64,000 bases of DNA from an uncultured Winogradskyella sp. (GCF_947495255.1 NZ_CANLYI010000005.1:248001-312000); one strand, 5' to 3'. Positions 1 through 8,442 are shown, counted from the first letter of the stretch. A program made the numbers and translations. The notes: generated by a model from the sequence alone, not told the origin.

Positions 1-412
1 CATCTATATTATAGTTTAAAGTTAATGACCAACCAGAACCATCTGTATTTGTCATTTGGTAGATAATAAAACCTTCATAAACGGTATCTTTTCCTAAAGC
101 TTTTGAAATTGAAGATTTAGGCGAAGAATGTTCCATAGTTGGCATTTGCATCATTGGCATCCAAGAAAGGGTAGCATCTTCAATATAGCTATCTGTTGTG
201 TTATCTTTAATTCTAAGACTAATCATATTATAGCCAGTTTCAAACATACCTTTCTCGTTGTAAAGCTCAATAGTTTCGTTGCCATTAACAATGGTTTGAA
301 TAAGTTCTAAGCCTTCAACTTCATTAAATATTGTTGTGTTGTCGTCGTCGTCTGTTGAACATGAAAAGAATAGCGCAATAAATGCGATTGGTAATAAATA
401 TTTAAGTTTCAT
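1..412 (-). CDS. YtkA/FixH-like lipoprotein (3' part outside window)
   Basis: The reading frame opens at an ATG at 412 and runs off the left edge, so about 137 codons are visible. The N-terminus is a short hydrophobic signal ending in a lipobox (LFFSCS), followed by an Asp-rich linker, which fits an exported lipoprotein. A Met/His-rich stretch (WMPMMQMPTMEHSSP) resembles the metal-site region of YtkA/FixH-like domains, which are often tied to copper oxidase or reductase maturation. It is the last visible gene downstream of the nos genes on the same strand, after a gap of about 100 bp, so a copper-related accessory role is inferred. The family assignment is tentative because the C-terminus is missing. 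Confidence 0.6.
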   Translation of the reverse strand, partial: MKLKYLLPIAFIALFFSCSTDDDDNTTIFNEVEGLELIQTIVNGNETIELYNEKGMFETGYNMISLRIKDNTTDSYIEDATLSWMPMMQMPTMEHSSPKSSISKALGKDTVYEGFIIYQMTNTDGSGWSLTLNYNID

Positions 413-451
413 TTTAAAGTGTTTAAGTTATTTTTAAATGTAAGTATCCTG

Positions 452-474
452 TTTGAAGCCGATTTGGTTTCAAA
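452..474. other. Imperfect hairpin between accessory nos genes
   Basis: Nine-base arms (452-460 and 466-474) pair with one G-U wobble around a 5-base loop. No T-run follows on the minus strand, so it is not a convincing terminator. It may be an RNA processing or stabilising element between the two last genes of the cluster. Confidence 0.3.
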
Positions 475-511
475 AAATAGAAGTTTGCCCTAAGTAGAGC
501 TTCAAAAAAAA

Positions 512-910
512 TTAACTTAAATCTGGTGGAGGCGTATGGATAGAATAAAAGCCAGAAACAGGTTGTTTTATTCTGTAATGTGAATTGTTTTGGAATCTTG
601 ATAATTGATTGAAATTATCAATGGTGTGGTTTGCAGTTTCATAAATAACAAAAACGTCTAAGCGCGTTCTGTCAGTGGATGGTAATGGTGCGTCTGAGCC
701 AGAATCTGTGTTACTCTGTACGAGTTGCTTTGCTAAATGACATTTACCATTACAACCTTTTTGGTCGTCTTTTTGAATACAAAGCGTTTTAGCAATAAAA
801 TCTTGGTTCACCACAAAATCGGCTACAATAACCACGTTGTTAATATTGTTCGCTAATAAAACGAACGTTAAAAACAAGGCAATGGCTTTATATATAACCT
901 TTAATATCAT
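512..910 (-). CDS. Small conserved-type protein with CNGKCHLAKQL motif
   Basis: This is a 132-residue protein with one N-terminal hydrophobic segment (about residues 8-28), followed by a motif with paired cysteines and a histidine (KGCNGKCHLAKQL, about residues 52-64). The rest is polar and low in recognisable features. The CxxxCH spacing suggests a metal or redox site but is not a heme c CxxCH motif. I recognise it only as a Bacteroidota-type hypothetical protein with this motif. It lies 44 bp downstream of another small exported protein in the nos cluster on the same strand, which suggests a role in copper or electron supply to NosZ. That role is inferred from context only. Confidence 0.65.
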   Translation of the reverse strand: MILKVIYKAIALFLTFVLLANNINNVVIVADFVVNQDFIAKTLCIQKDDQKGCNGKCHLAKQLVQSNTDSGSDAPLPSTDRTRLDVFVIYETANHTIDNFNQLSRFQNNSHYRIKQPVSGFYSIHTPPPDLS

Positions 911-954
911 AGTGCTAAATTCGGACTATTTTATCCTTAATTAAATGATTTTTA

Positions 955-1380
955 TCAGTTAATCTTAAAATATTCAAAATAAGTGGCTGTTAAGCGTTGC
1001 AAATTTGTCACTTTTTTCTCTAATTCTGAAGTGTTTTCTACATCTTTTATATCTGTAATTTCTTCTAGAATAGGAACGAGTACCACATGAAGTTGGTCGT
1101 GTGCTTCGCCTTCCATATCGCAGCTTTTTATAATATAGCTTGTTTGTTTTGAAAGTATGTCGCCTAATACTTTTCCACTTGTTGAAGTATTATTCTTTAA
1201 AATAGAATCAATACGCTTCATGCCAATATGAGTTTCTTCATTAGCAATCCACTTTTCGTTATTGTTGAGTGTTAAACCTTCAAGTTGAATTGCTGAATGT
1301 ATTTCAGGCTTAACAGTTTCGTTTTTACAACCAAAAGTTAATGCTAATAGCAACGTGATTATTACATGTTTTATTGTCAT
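955..1380 (-). CDS. Small nos-cluster lipoprotein, function unknown
   Basis: This 141-residue protein starts with a signal peptide and lipobox (LALTFGCK, Cys about 18), so it is probably an outer- or inner-membrane-anchored periplasmic lipoprotein. The mature part is mostly helical and contains a cysteine in a conserved-looking block (KSCDMEGEAHDQLH, about residues 89-102) that also supplies acidic and histidine residues. No known domain was recognised. It starts 30 bp after the nosY stop on the same strand, so co-transcription with nosDFY is likely. The Cys/Met/His-containing block makes metal or heme binding possible but unproven. Confidence 0.65.
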   Translation of the reverse strand: MTIKHVIITLLLALTFGCKNETVKPEIHSAIQLEGLTLNNNEKWIANEETHIGMKRIDSILKNNTSTSGKVLGDILSKQTSYIIKSCDMEGEAHDQLHVVLVPILEEITDIKDVENTSELEKKVTNLQRLTATYFEYFKIN

Positions 1381-1410
1381 GATTCTAAATATTGAGATAC
1401 CAATTATTGA

Positions 1411-2193
1411 CTAAAAATCTTTTTTCTTCGATTTGAATACGATGCGTAAAACAGGCATCACAACCCAAATGGTTAACATCACAAAAGATACAATTAACCC
1501 AAAACTTGTTCCGAAAAATTGTTTGAAAACAGCACCTGTGTAACCTAATAGGGCTGAAATGTCTAGTTTTAAAAGAATAAGTGTTCTAGATAAATCTATA
1601 GGATTAAGCATAGTGCCAATAAGTGATACTTTATCTAGTGGGTAATCTTCAAATAAAATTAGTGTCATTAAAAAGAGTCCATCATAAATAACGGCCAAGA
1701 ACAACCAAAGTAAGATGGCATAACCAAAGCCTTTAATTTTATTCTCGTTAGATAACGCAATGTTGAACGCTAAAGCGGTAAAAATTAATGTTAAAAATGT
1801 ACCTGTAATTAATAGCAGTGAAAAGTCCCAAATGGCACTGCTTTCAAATAAACCATAAAACACAAACGGGATGCCTAATCCTAAAATTAAACTCATAGAA
1901 AGTGATAAAGCAACACCTAAATATTGTCCTAAGAATATGGACGACCGTTTAATAGGTTGTGCTAAAAGTAACTCTGTAAATTCTTGTGAATTATAATAAT
2001 ACATCACGCCAAAAATGGTACCTATTAATGGCACTAAAACGATGATGACGTTCATTAAAGTAATAACTGCTTTTGATAAATCGTTATTCAAAAACAATAA
2101 GACAACACCTAATAGTAAATAAAAGGCGAAATACACGTAACTCCAGCGACTACGCATAAGGTCGTAAAAACTATATTTTAATATCTTAAGCAT
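1411..2193 (-). CDS. nosY: NosY-type ABC-2 permease
   Basis: This 260-residue integral membrane protein has about six hydrophobic segments and an ABC-2 permease pattern, including the segment YNSQEFTELLLAQPIKRS after the second helix, which is typical of NosY. NosY is the membrane part of the NosFY transporter that, with periplasmic NosD, supports assembly of the CuZ centre of nitrous oxide reductase; the transported species is thought to be sulfur-containing. The gene overlaps the 3' end of nosF by 8 bp, indicating translational coupling. Order and strand match the nosL-nosD-nosF-nosY arrangement. Confidence 0.92.
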   Translation of the reverse strand: MLKILKYSFYDLMRSRWSYVYFAFYLLLGVVLLFLNNDLSKAVITLMNVIIVLVPLIGTIFGVMYYYNSQEFTELLLAQPIKRSSIFLGQYLGVALSLSMSLILGLGIPFVFYGLFESSAIWDFSLLLITGTFLTLIFTALAFNIALSNENKIKGFGYAILLWLFLAVIYDGLFLMTLILFEDYPLDKVSLIGTMLNPIDLSRTLILLKLDISALLGYTGAVFKQFFGTSFGLIVSFVMLTIWVVMPVLRIVFKSKKKDF

Positions 2194-2893
2194 GGTTATC
2201 GGTTAATATAGACGCAATCGCATGTTCAAAATCGGGTTGATTGGTCTTGGTTTTTAATTTTTGAATGGTGCCTTTAAAGTAAATTTTTCCTTCAAGGATA
2301 AATACAATTTCATCTGAAATTTCTTCAACAAAACTCATGATGTGTGAGGTAATAAGAACTGTTTTTCCTTTGGCTTTTTCTGCTTTAATTAAATCTTTTA
2401 ATCTAATGAGTGAAATTGGGTCTAAACCTGTGGTTGGTTCGTCTAAAATAATTAACGGACTATCAAACATAAAAGTTAAAACGAGATTCACTTTTTGCTT
2501 AGTTCCACCGGAAAGATTACCTAATTTTTTGTCTAAAAAGGGTTCTAATCTAAAAAGCTCAATTAAGCGTTCATCTTCATTGGTTGGTTTACGTAAATCC
2601 TTAATCATTTTGATTAATTCTTTAACACGTAGGTTACTCGGAAAGTTGGCTATTTGCGGTAAATAATCAATTTTATGTCTGTATTCAGAATTCTTTTTAA
2701 TGTTTTCGCCAAGTACAGTGATGTTTCCTTTATCTGGAATTACCATACCCAAAACCGATTTTATCAACGTGGTTTTACCTGAGCCATTAGGTCCAAGTAC
2801 AGCAAAAATTCCGCCTTCGCTAATGTTGAGGTCAACACCACTTAGCACTTGGTTTTTTCCGAATTTTTTATGTAGATTTTCTATGGTTACCAT
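2186..2893 (-). CDS. nosF: NosF-type ABC transporter ATPase
   Basis: This 235-residue ABC ATPase has Walker A (GPNGSGKT, residues 34-41), signature (LSGGTKQK, about 127-134) and Walker B (LIILDEPTTGLDP, about 147-159), with the H-loop further on (ITSHIM). It should energise the NosFY complex needed for CuZ cofactor maturation in NosZ. It overlaps nosD by 7 bp upstream and nosY by 8 bp downstream, so the three genes form a coupled unit. The length and lack of a fused permease are normal for NosF. Confidence 0.93.
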   Translation of the reverse strand: MVTIENLHKKFGKNQVLSGVDLNISEGGIFAVLGPNGSGKTTLIKSVLGMVIPDKGNITVLGENIKKNSEYRHKIDYLPQIANFPSNLRVKELIKMIKDLRKPTNEDERLIELFRLEPFLDKKLGNLSGGTKQKVNLVLTFMFDSPLIILDEPTTGLDPISLIRLKDLIKAEKAKGKTVLITSHIMSFVEEISDEIVFILEGKIYFKGTIQKLKTKTNQPDFEHAIASILTDNHA

Positions 2894-4122
2894 GTTAGTT
2901 TTTTTATTTGTGGGTTGTTGTCCAATAAATCATCTGGTGTAAAAACAGGTGATACCTTTTCAGAAAAGTCAATGATATCTATAAACATACTTCGCAGTAA
3001 AATGATGGTTTCTGGCGTACGATTTACGATATAAGAAAAGAGTTTTACTGGTCGGTAAGGGATATCTCCAATACCATTTTTATCTAAGTCGTATCCTGTG
3101 TAACTGCTCCAGTAATTTTTGTCGAAAACATTATCATTAACATTACTGTTGTAGGCTATGTCAAAAGAATTGTATAGAAAATTATTTTCTGTAAACGTAT
3201 TGGCATAGCAAGCCCCTTTTACTTTAATAGCCCAACCGTTATTTGAGAAACTATTATGTTTGTAGGTAATACGGTTAGAGCCCTCTATGTTGATACCAAT
3301 AGTATTGTCTTCAAAAGTATTTCCGATAATTTCAGCATCATTAATCTCTTTTAATAGCATGCCATAAGAAGCAGTTCCCCAATTCTCTTTAAAAAGATTG
3401 TTATACATTTTTATTCGTTTGGAAAACATAACAGCGACTCCTGCGCCATTGTTTTCGAAAGTATTATCTTGATAAATGTCATCATTAGAAAACATAAAAT
3501 GTAATCCGTAACGCACATTTAGGGTACTAATATTGTTTTTAATTAAGCAGTCGTCTGAGAATTCTAAGTAAATACCATCTCTTACATGCTCAACATAATT
3601 ATGTTCAATTTCTACATTTTTACTGTACCATAACTGTATACCATTTCCAGAATTATATTCTTCTACAGCATCTCCAATTATTTTGTTATGATATACTTTT
3701 CCATCTCTTGATTTTTCGATATAAATACCAAAGAATAATTTTTCTAAGACTAAATTTTGAATAATAAAGTTCTTGCTATTTTTAACTCTAATAGCAGCAT
3801 AATCTTCAGTATAGCTAGTGCCAACGTTTATGATAAATAAGCCATCAACTGTTACGTTGTCTGCTTTTATAGTAATGATTTCACCTTTTTTTTCACCATC
3901 AATTATTGGGTAATTTTCGCCAATAATGGTTAGTGGTTTATCTATATAGATTGAGTGTTCTTTGTAAGTGCCTTTTTTAATGATTATAGTATCTGAATCT
4001 TTAGCCTGAGTAATAGCATCTGTTAAAGTTGAAACAGGACATGTTTTACAAACCTCAATTGTTTGGGCAATACTAGTGTTAGCTATAAAAATAGCTATAA
4101 TAAAAACAATTAAATTTTTCAT
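2887..4122 (-). CDS. nosD: NosD periplasmic copper-processing protein
   Basis: This 411-residue protein has a cleavable Sec signal (FIIAIFIANTSIAQ) followed by a long series of parallel beta-helix repeats (PbH1/CASH type) rich in Asn ladders such as NGIQLWYSKNVEIEHN. This is the architecture of NosD, the periplasmic partner of NosFY in CuZ assembly. The C-terminal block (DKNYWSSYTGYDLDKNGIGD, then PYRPV) is characteristic of the family. It sits 4 bp after nosL and overlaps nosF by 7 bp. Confidence 0.93.
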   Translation of the reverse strand: MKNLIVFIIAIFIANTSIAQTIEVCKTCPVSTLTDAITQAKDSDTIIIKKGTYKEHSIYIDKPLTIIGENYPIIDGEKKGEIITIKADNVTVDGLFIINVGTSYTEDYAAIRVKNSKNFIIQNLVLEKLFFGIYIEKSRDGKVYHNKIIGDAVEEYNSGNGIQLWYSKNVEIEHNYVEHVRDGIYLEFSDDCLIKNNISTLNVRYGLHFMFSNDDIYQDNTFENNGAGVAVMFSKRIKMYNNLFKENWGTASYGMLLKEINDAEIIGNTFEDNTIGINIEGSNRITYKHNSFSNNGWAIKVKGACYANTFTENNFLYNSFDIAYNSNVNDNVFDKNYWSSYTGYDLDKNGIGDIPYRPVKLFSYIVNRTPETIILLRSMFIDIIDFSEKVSPVFTPDDLLDNNPQIKKLTW

Positions 4123-4126
4123 ATTA

Positions 4127-4564
4127 CTAGTCTTTAAAATGTGCTAGTAATTCTGTCCATGAATAGAGTTTTCCGCCTTTTTCTGCTTGTATTTTTTCTG
4201 CTTCAGATTTATTCTCGAAAGCTGTTAAAAACGCTCCCATTGGACTTGGGATGTTTTTACTTATTAAATATGTTGCTTTAGTAGCGTCTGTTAATGCTTC
4301 AGGTTTAGAAAAATAATTAGTGAGGTATAATTCTATTTCCGACGTATCAAATTCATCGAAATAATTAATCATACATTCTGTTGCATCAAATTTATAAACT
4401 TTACCTTTTTTGGTAATAAACTCTGTAGCATGTACTTTATCTACAATGGTCATTTTACAAAAGTGACAACCATCGCTTCCATATTCTATGGGTTTTGGTG
4501 ATACATTACAACTTGAAAAAATTAGTAGTAATGTAAGTATTGAATAGTGTTTTAGTGTTTTCAT
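4127..4564 (-). CDS. nosL: NosL copper-chaperone lipoprotein
   Basis: This 145-residue lipoprotein has its lipobox Cys at about residue 19 (IFSSCN). The mature protein begins with the NosL copper site (GCHFCKMTIVD, Cys 33 and 36, Met 38). NosL binds Cu(I) and delivers copper to apo-NosZ through NosD. The rest of the sequence (KFDATECMINYF) matches the family fold. It lies between a NosB-like membrane protein and nosD on the same strand with short spacers, consistent with one accessory operon. Confidence 0.93.
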   Translation of the reverse strand: MKTLKHYSILTLLLIFSSCNVSPKPIEYGSDGCHFCKMTIVDKVHATEFITKKGKVYKFDATECMINYFDEFDTSEIELYLTNYFSKPEALTDATKATYLISKNIPSPMGAFLTAFENKSEAEKIQAEKGGKLYSWTELLAHFKD

Positions 4565-4590
4565 TTTTTTAGTGTTTTAATAATGTAATA

Positions 4591-5211
4591 CTAGGATGTT
4601 GTTTTCTTTAAACTCGTTTTTCGGCCTAGCCAAAAAGAAACAAGCGTTAAAGACATACCAATAAACATTAAATATCCTCCTGTATGAGGTAATGAAGTAA
4701 CATCAAAATTTAAAAGTTTTTTAAAACCTATTAATGGTGGTTTGTATGACATTGGTGTGCCATCTGGGTTTGTTACTTTTATAATAGCGTGTGGATCTAA
4801 ATTGCCACCATAATCTGCTAACCAATTATTAAAATCGTACATACCTAACACTCCTAAAATAGACATTAAAACAAACCAGCCTATAAAATATTTATAACTT
4901 ACTTTATTAAAAAATCCTAACAGACCAATAACAATTCCTAACAAGACCATGCCGAATATTACTTTGGGAAAGACTGAGAATTCCCACATTTCTTCAGCTT
5001 TTGGAATGGTTTTCATCCCAATATAATGATTTAATCCGTCAATATTTTGTAAATCAAATTCAGATACACCTTTTATACCATCAATATGAATGTTCATTCC
5101 TAAAGGGTCAGGATATTGAGGTGCTCCAAGCATAATGTTCCATAAAGGAAATTTAAAAAGTCCTAATAACAGTAATGAACCAATTATCATTATAATGCTA
5201 GCCTTTTTCAT
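4591..5211 (-). CDS. Nos-cluster membrane protein, NosB-like candidate
   Basis: This 206-residue protein has four predicted hydrophobic segments (about 5-25, 85-102, 108-124 and 178-196). Between the first two lies a periplasmic-looking loop with the motifs APQYPDPLGM and GLNHYIGMK, and a second loop follows helix three. It lies directly after nosZ, where clade II nos clusters carry nosB, a polytopic membrane protein of unknown mechanism. I assign it as a NosB-like candidate from position and topology, not from demonstrated homology. The histidine and methionine in the first loop could take part in electron transfer or metal handling, which is conjecture. Confidence 0.7.
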   Translation of the reverse strand: MKKASIIMIIGSLLLLGLFKFPLWNIMLGAPQYPDPLGMNIHIDGIKGVSEFDLQNIDGLNHYIGMKTIPKAEEMWEFSVFPKVIFGMVLLGIVIGLLGFFNKVSYKYFIGWFVLMSILGVLGMYDFNNWLADYGGNLDPHAIIKVTNPDGTPMSYKPPLIGFKKLLNFDVTSLPHTGGYLMFIGMSLTLVSFWLGRKTSLKKTTS

Positions 5212-5272
5212 GATTTGTAATATTTAGTATTCTTTTCAGTGAGGTTTCTGCGTAAACAGAATAAAGTGTTTT

Positions 5273-5311
5273 AAAAAAGAAAGGCGAGAGCGAAAACTCA
5301 ACTCTCGCCTT
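5273..5311 (-). terminator. GC-rich terminator/attenuator after nosZ
   Basis: Ten-base perfect arms (5281-5290 and 5302-5311, AAGGCGAGAG and its complement) enclose an 11-base loop. On the minus strand the stem is followed by TTTCTTTTTT. It lies downstream of the nosZ stop and upstream of the NosB-like gene, so it should partly terminate the nosZ transcript and lower expression of the accessory genes relative to nosZ. Confidence 0.75.
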
Positions 5312-5350
5312 AATTAGAGAAATAAACACTAAAACAAAATTTCTCTAATT
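5312..5350 (-). other. Second hairpin immediately after nosZ
   Basis: Perfect 12-base arms (5312-5323 and 5339-5350, AATTAGAGAAAT and its complement) flank a 15-base loop, 12 bp after the nosZ stop. No T-run follows it directly; instead the GC-rich terminator hairpin does. It may protect the nosZ mRNA 3' end from exonucleases. Confidence 0.6.
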
Positions 5351-5362
5351 CTTCAAATTAAT

Positions 5363-7333
5363 TTACTCAATATCTTCTCCTAGAGACCACTTAATTGGCA
5401 CATCTGAATCTGCAGCAGAAACTCTTATGTAACCTTGCATCTCTTGGTGTAATGCAGAACAGAAATCTGTACAATAGAATGGCCAAACACCAACTTGTTT
5501 AGGTTCCCAAACCGATGACTTTGTTTGTCCTGGCATTATAAGTAATTCTGAATTGTTTTGACCAAGGACCGCAAATCCATGTGGTACATCAAAATCTTGC
5601 TCTAAATTAGTAACGTGGAAATATACTTTGTCTCCTACTTTTACACCTTCAATGTTATCTGGTGAGAAGTGACTTCTAATTGTCGTCATATAGATATGTA
5701 CTTCGTTTCCGTTTCTTACTACTTTAGTATCAGCATCAGATTTTGCAGCATATGGATGCTTGTTATCTGCTAACTTATAGATTTTTTGAGATTGTTCTTT
5801 AATGATACTTGCTTCCATTGCAGCAGCATAATGTGGCTCTCCATGTGTCGGGAAATCTAAAAGTAATTCCATTTTATCTCCAGAGATATCATATAACTGT
5901 GCACTATGTTCCATTTCTGGACCTGTTGGTAAATAACGGTCTTTTGTTATTTTATTCATTGCAAACATGTATTTACCTTGTGGTTTTCCAGAATTTCCTC
6001 CAGGAATTGTTAAGTGACCAACAGAGTAATATGTAGGTTTTCTATCTATAACTTCCCATGTTCCTATTTTCCATTTTACAACTTCAGAAGATATAAAGAA
6101 TGTAGTATATGCGTTTCCTTTTCCATCAAACTCTGTGTGTAATGGTCCTAATCCTGGTTGCTCTACAACGCCAGCTAAAACATCTTCAAAGTTTAAAATT
6201 GGAATGCCGTAAGCTTCACCTGCAAATTTCTCTTTTTCAATAGCATCTAACATTTTTGTAAATGAATGCACTGTTAAGTTTGCAGAAAGTTTACCATTAC
6301 CTACAATGTATTCTCCAGAAGGGTCTACATCACAACCATGTGGTGATTTTGGTGTTGGAATAAAATAAACAGCTCCAGGAACATCAATAGGGTTAACAAC
6401 ACGTACTTCTTTTTTCATAGTAGAAGTTGCTGTATGAGTATGCTCATCATAAAGATTGTGAGCGTAATTAGCTGGCATCATTTTTCCACCACCATTATTA
6501 ACGTACTCTTCAATTTTTTTCCAGTTTACAGCTGCGATAAAATCTTTATCATTTTGTGAAGCGTTAACTTCTAATAATGTGCTAGCTTCTTCAGTATTAT
6601 ATGTTGTAAAGAAGAACCAACCGTGAGATTTTCCACGTCCAGGATGTGATAAATCGTAGTTAAAACCTGGCATTAATACCTGGAATTTAATATCCATGTT
6701 ACCAGTTTCTGGTGCTACACTTATAAAAGATAAGGCACCTTGAAAGTTACCTTTGTAATCTTTAATTGGCATATCACGTTGTGGAATTGGAACAGAAAAA
6801 CGTGTTCCTGCAACTACGTATTCTGTGTTTTCTGTTACAAATGAAGAACTATGATTACCAGCACTATTTGGAACCTCAATAATTTCTTCGGTTTCAAATG
6901 TGGTAAGACTAATTCTTGCAATACGAGGTGTGTTGTTTTCATTTATAAAAACCCAACGACCATCTAACTCTCCTTTTGATTGAGAAATATCTGGATGGTG
7001 AGAATCTCCCCAAGGTACAAATCCGTGAGATGTGTTTAACATTGGTTTCGTTTCTTCAGAATAACCATAACCAGAAGTTGCAAATTGAGAGAATACTGGG
7101 ATTTCTTTAAACATTCTACCAGATGGTAATCCGTAAACAGTAATGTTACCACTATATCCACCCGAAATGAATGCGTAATGTGAATCGTATTCTCCTGGTG
7201 CTACGTATACTTTTTCTGCAATATTGTTAGACAACGCTCCAGACTTACCGCCAGATTGGTTACCATTATTACAACTGGTAAATCCTAAAAGGATAACGAG
7301 CATTGCAATACTTGATGTTATTATATTTTTCAT
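5363..7333 (-). CDS. nosZ: Clade II nitrous oxide reductase NosZ
   Basis: This 656-residue enzyme reduces N2O to N2 in the periplasm. The C-terminal cupredoxin domain carries a complete CuA site: His 585 (VPHGFAV), Cys 621 and Cys 625 with His 629 and Met 632 (CTDFCSALHQEM). The N-terminal propeller carries CuZ-type histidines, for example His 112-113 (GDSHHPDIS), and further His in EHTHTATS, SPHGCD, PLHTEFDG and GEPHYAAA. The N-terminus is a Sec-type signal ending in a lipobox (LLGFTSC, Cys 21) with no twin-arginine motif, which places it in the clade II Sec-exported group and suggests lipid anchoring. It is preceded by cytochrome c and fasciclin genes and followed by two hairpins. Confidence 0.97.
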   Translation of the reverse strand: MKNIITSSIAMLVILLGFTSCNNGNQSGGKSGALSNNIAEKVYVAPGEYDSHYAFISGGYSGNITVYGLPSGRMFKEIPVFSQFATSGYGYSEETKPMLNTSHGFVPWGDSHHPDISQSKGELDGRWVFINENNTPRIARISLTTFETEEIIEVPNSAGNHSSSFVTENTEYVVAGTRFSVPIPQRDMPIKDYKGNFQGALSFISVAPETGNMDIKFQVLMPGFNYDLSHPGRGKSHGWFFFTTYNTEEASTLLEVNASQNDKDFIAAVNWKKIEEYVNNGGGKMMPANYAHNLYDEHTHTATSTMKKEVRVVNPIDVPGAVYFIPTPKSPHGCDVDPSGEYIVGNGKLSANLTVHSFTKMLDAIEKEKFAGEAYGIPILNFEDVLAGVVEQPGLGPLHTEFDGKGNAYTTFFISSEVVKWKIGTWEVIDRKPTYYSVGHLTIPGGNSGKPQGKYMFAMNKITKDRYLPTGPEMEHSAQLYDISGDKMELLLDFPTHGEPHYAAAMEASIIKEQSQKIYKLADNKHPYAAKSDADTKVVRNGNEVHIYMTTIRSHFSPDNIEGVKVGDKVYFHVTNLEQDFDVPHGFAVLGQNNSELLIMPGQTKSSVWEPKQVGVWPFYCTDFCSALHQEMQGYIRVSAADSDVPIKWSLGEDIE

Positions 7334-7361
7334 TTTGTTTAAATATTAAGTTAGTTATTAA

Positions 7362-7928
7362 TTATTCTGTTGGAGGTAATAAAACTTTGTCTATTACATG
7401 GACAATTCCGTTACCAGCTTTTATGCTAGCCAATATTTTAGCTCCTCCAATCATTGGTTCTTCATCTACTACTTCAACTTTTACATAGCCATTATTAGCT
7501 TGACCAAGTTTTTTGAATTTCTTTAAAAAGTCTTTAGAATAGTTACCAGGTGTCACATGATACTTTAAGATATTAGCTAAAGCATCTTTATTTTCTGGTT
7601 TTAGTAAATTCACTACTGTTCCTTCAGGTAAGGCTGCAAATGCTTCATTTGTAGGAGCAAATACCATTAATGGTCCTGCATTTACTAAAGCATTTTCTAA
7701 TTGAGCAGCTTGCACTGCAGCAACTAAAGTAGTGTGGTCTTTAGATCCAATAGCAATACTTAAAACTGTAGTACTACCATCATCTTCAATAAAGGCTTGG
7801 CCAGTTCGTTCTGTAGATTCTGTTTTTACTTCTGATGACGTGGTTGAAGCGTCTTTGTTCGCATCTTTACATGAGCTAAAAAGAGCCACAATTGTAAAAA
7901 CTATAAACAGGTTTTTGGTTAGTTTCAT
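7362..7928 (-). CDS. Fasciclin (FAS1) domain lipoprotein in nos operon
   Basis: This 188-residue exported lipoprotein has its lipobox Cys at 20 (ALFSSCK). It carries one FAS1 domain with typical motifs: FAPTNEAFAALP (about residues 91-102), LKYHVTPGNY and the C-terminal NGIVHVIDKVLLPP. FAS1 domains usually mediate adhesion or small-molecule/protein binding at the cell surface. Here the gene is tucked between cytochrome c (6 bp upstream) and nosZ (28 bp downstream), so it is almost certainly co-expressed with nosZ. A docking role between cytochrome and NosZ is possible but not shown by the sequence. Confidence 0.9.
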   Translation of the reverse strand: MKLTKNLFIVFTIVALFSSCKDANKDASTTSSEVKTESTERTGQAFIEDDGSTTVLSIAIGSKDHTTLVAAVQAAQLENALVNAGPLMVFAPTNEAFAALPEGTVVNLLKPENKDALANILKYHVTPGNYSKDFLKKFKKLGQANNGYVKVEVVDEEPMIGGAKILASIKAGNGIVHVIDKVLLPPTE

Positions 7929-7934
7929 AAATTA

Positions 7935-8420
7935 TCATTTTAAGGTTCTAAAATATTCTAATACAGCTCTCGCTTCTTCTTCTGTAAGATGTTGGTTTGC
8001 CATTGGTGCACCATTAAATTCTAATAATAAATCTTGAGCTAATGGATCTTGTTTAATCATTTCTTCAGGATTCAAAATCATATTCATTACCCATTCTGGA
8101 CTTCTTCTAGATAAAATGCCGGTTGGTGCAGGTCCAATGAATTTTTTGTCTGCTTTATGGCAGGCCGTACACATTTTTGTGTAAACATCCATTCCGTGTT
8201 TAGCCATCTCTTGATTAATTTCTGCTGCTAACGTTACAGATGTTATTGGTCCGACTCCTTTATTAGAAAGTTCAATTCGTTTAGAAGCGGGTTCTTTCTT
8301 CTCAGTTTTTACAGGTTCTTTTTTACCGTAGCCTGGTTCTTCTTTCTTTTTGTCACCACCTCCACAACTAACTAAAGTTGCTATAGCGATCATTGTTAAA
8401 AATTTTAGTGATTTTTTCAT
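7935..8420 (-). CDS. Mono-heme cytochrome c lipoprotein of nos operon
   Basis: This 161-residue lipoprotein has its lipobox Cys at 19 (TLVSCGG), a Lys/Glu-rich linker (about 23-45), and a class I cytochrome c domain with the heme site CTACH (Cys 84, Cys 87, His 88) and a downstream Met (GAPMANQ) as the probable sixth ligand. As the first gene of the nos operon it is the likely electron donor to NosZ, in the role played by NosC proteins in clade II clusters. The start codon is the first ATG after the promoter region, about 20 bp downstream of the predicted -7 box. Confidence 0.93.
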   Translation of the reverse strand: MKKSLKFLTMIAIATLVSCGGGDKKKEEPGYGKKEPVKTEKKEPASKRIELSNKGVGPITSVTLAAEINQEMAKHGMDVYTKMCTACHKADKKFIGPAPTGILSRRSPEWVMNMILNPEEMIKQDPLAQDLLLEFNGAPMANQHLTEEEARAVLEYFRTLK

Positions 8421-8442
8421 TGTCTAAAGATTTAAGTTTGGG

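Noticed and set aside
2337..2942. Plus-strand frames opposite nosF
   Set aside because: Shadow frames of a well-supported ABC ATPase gene; no motif, signal peptide or independent context.
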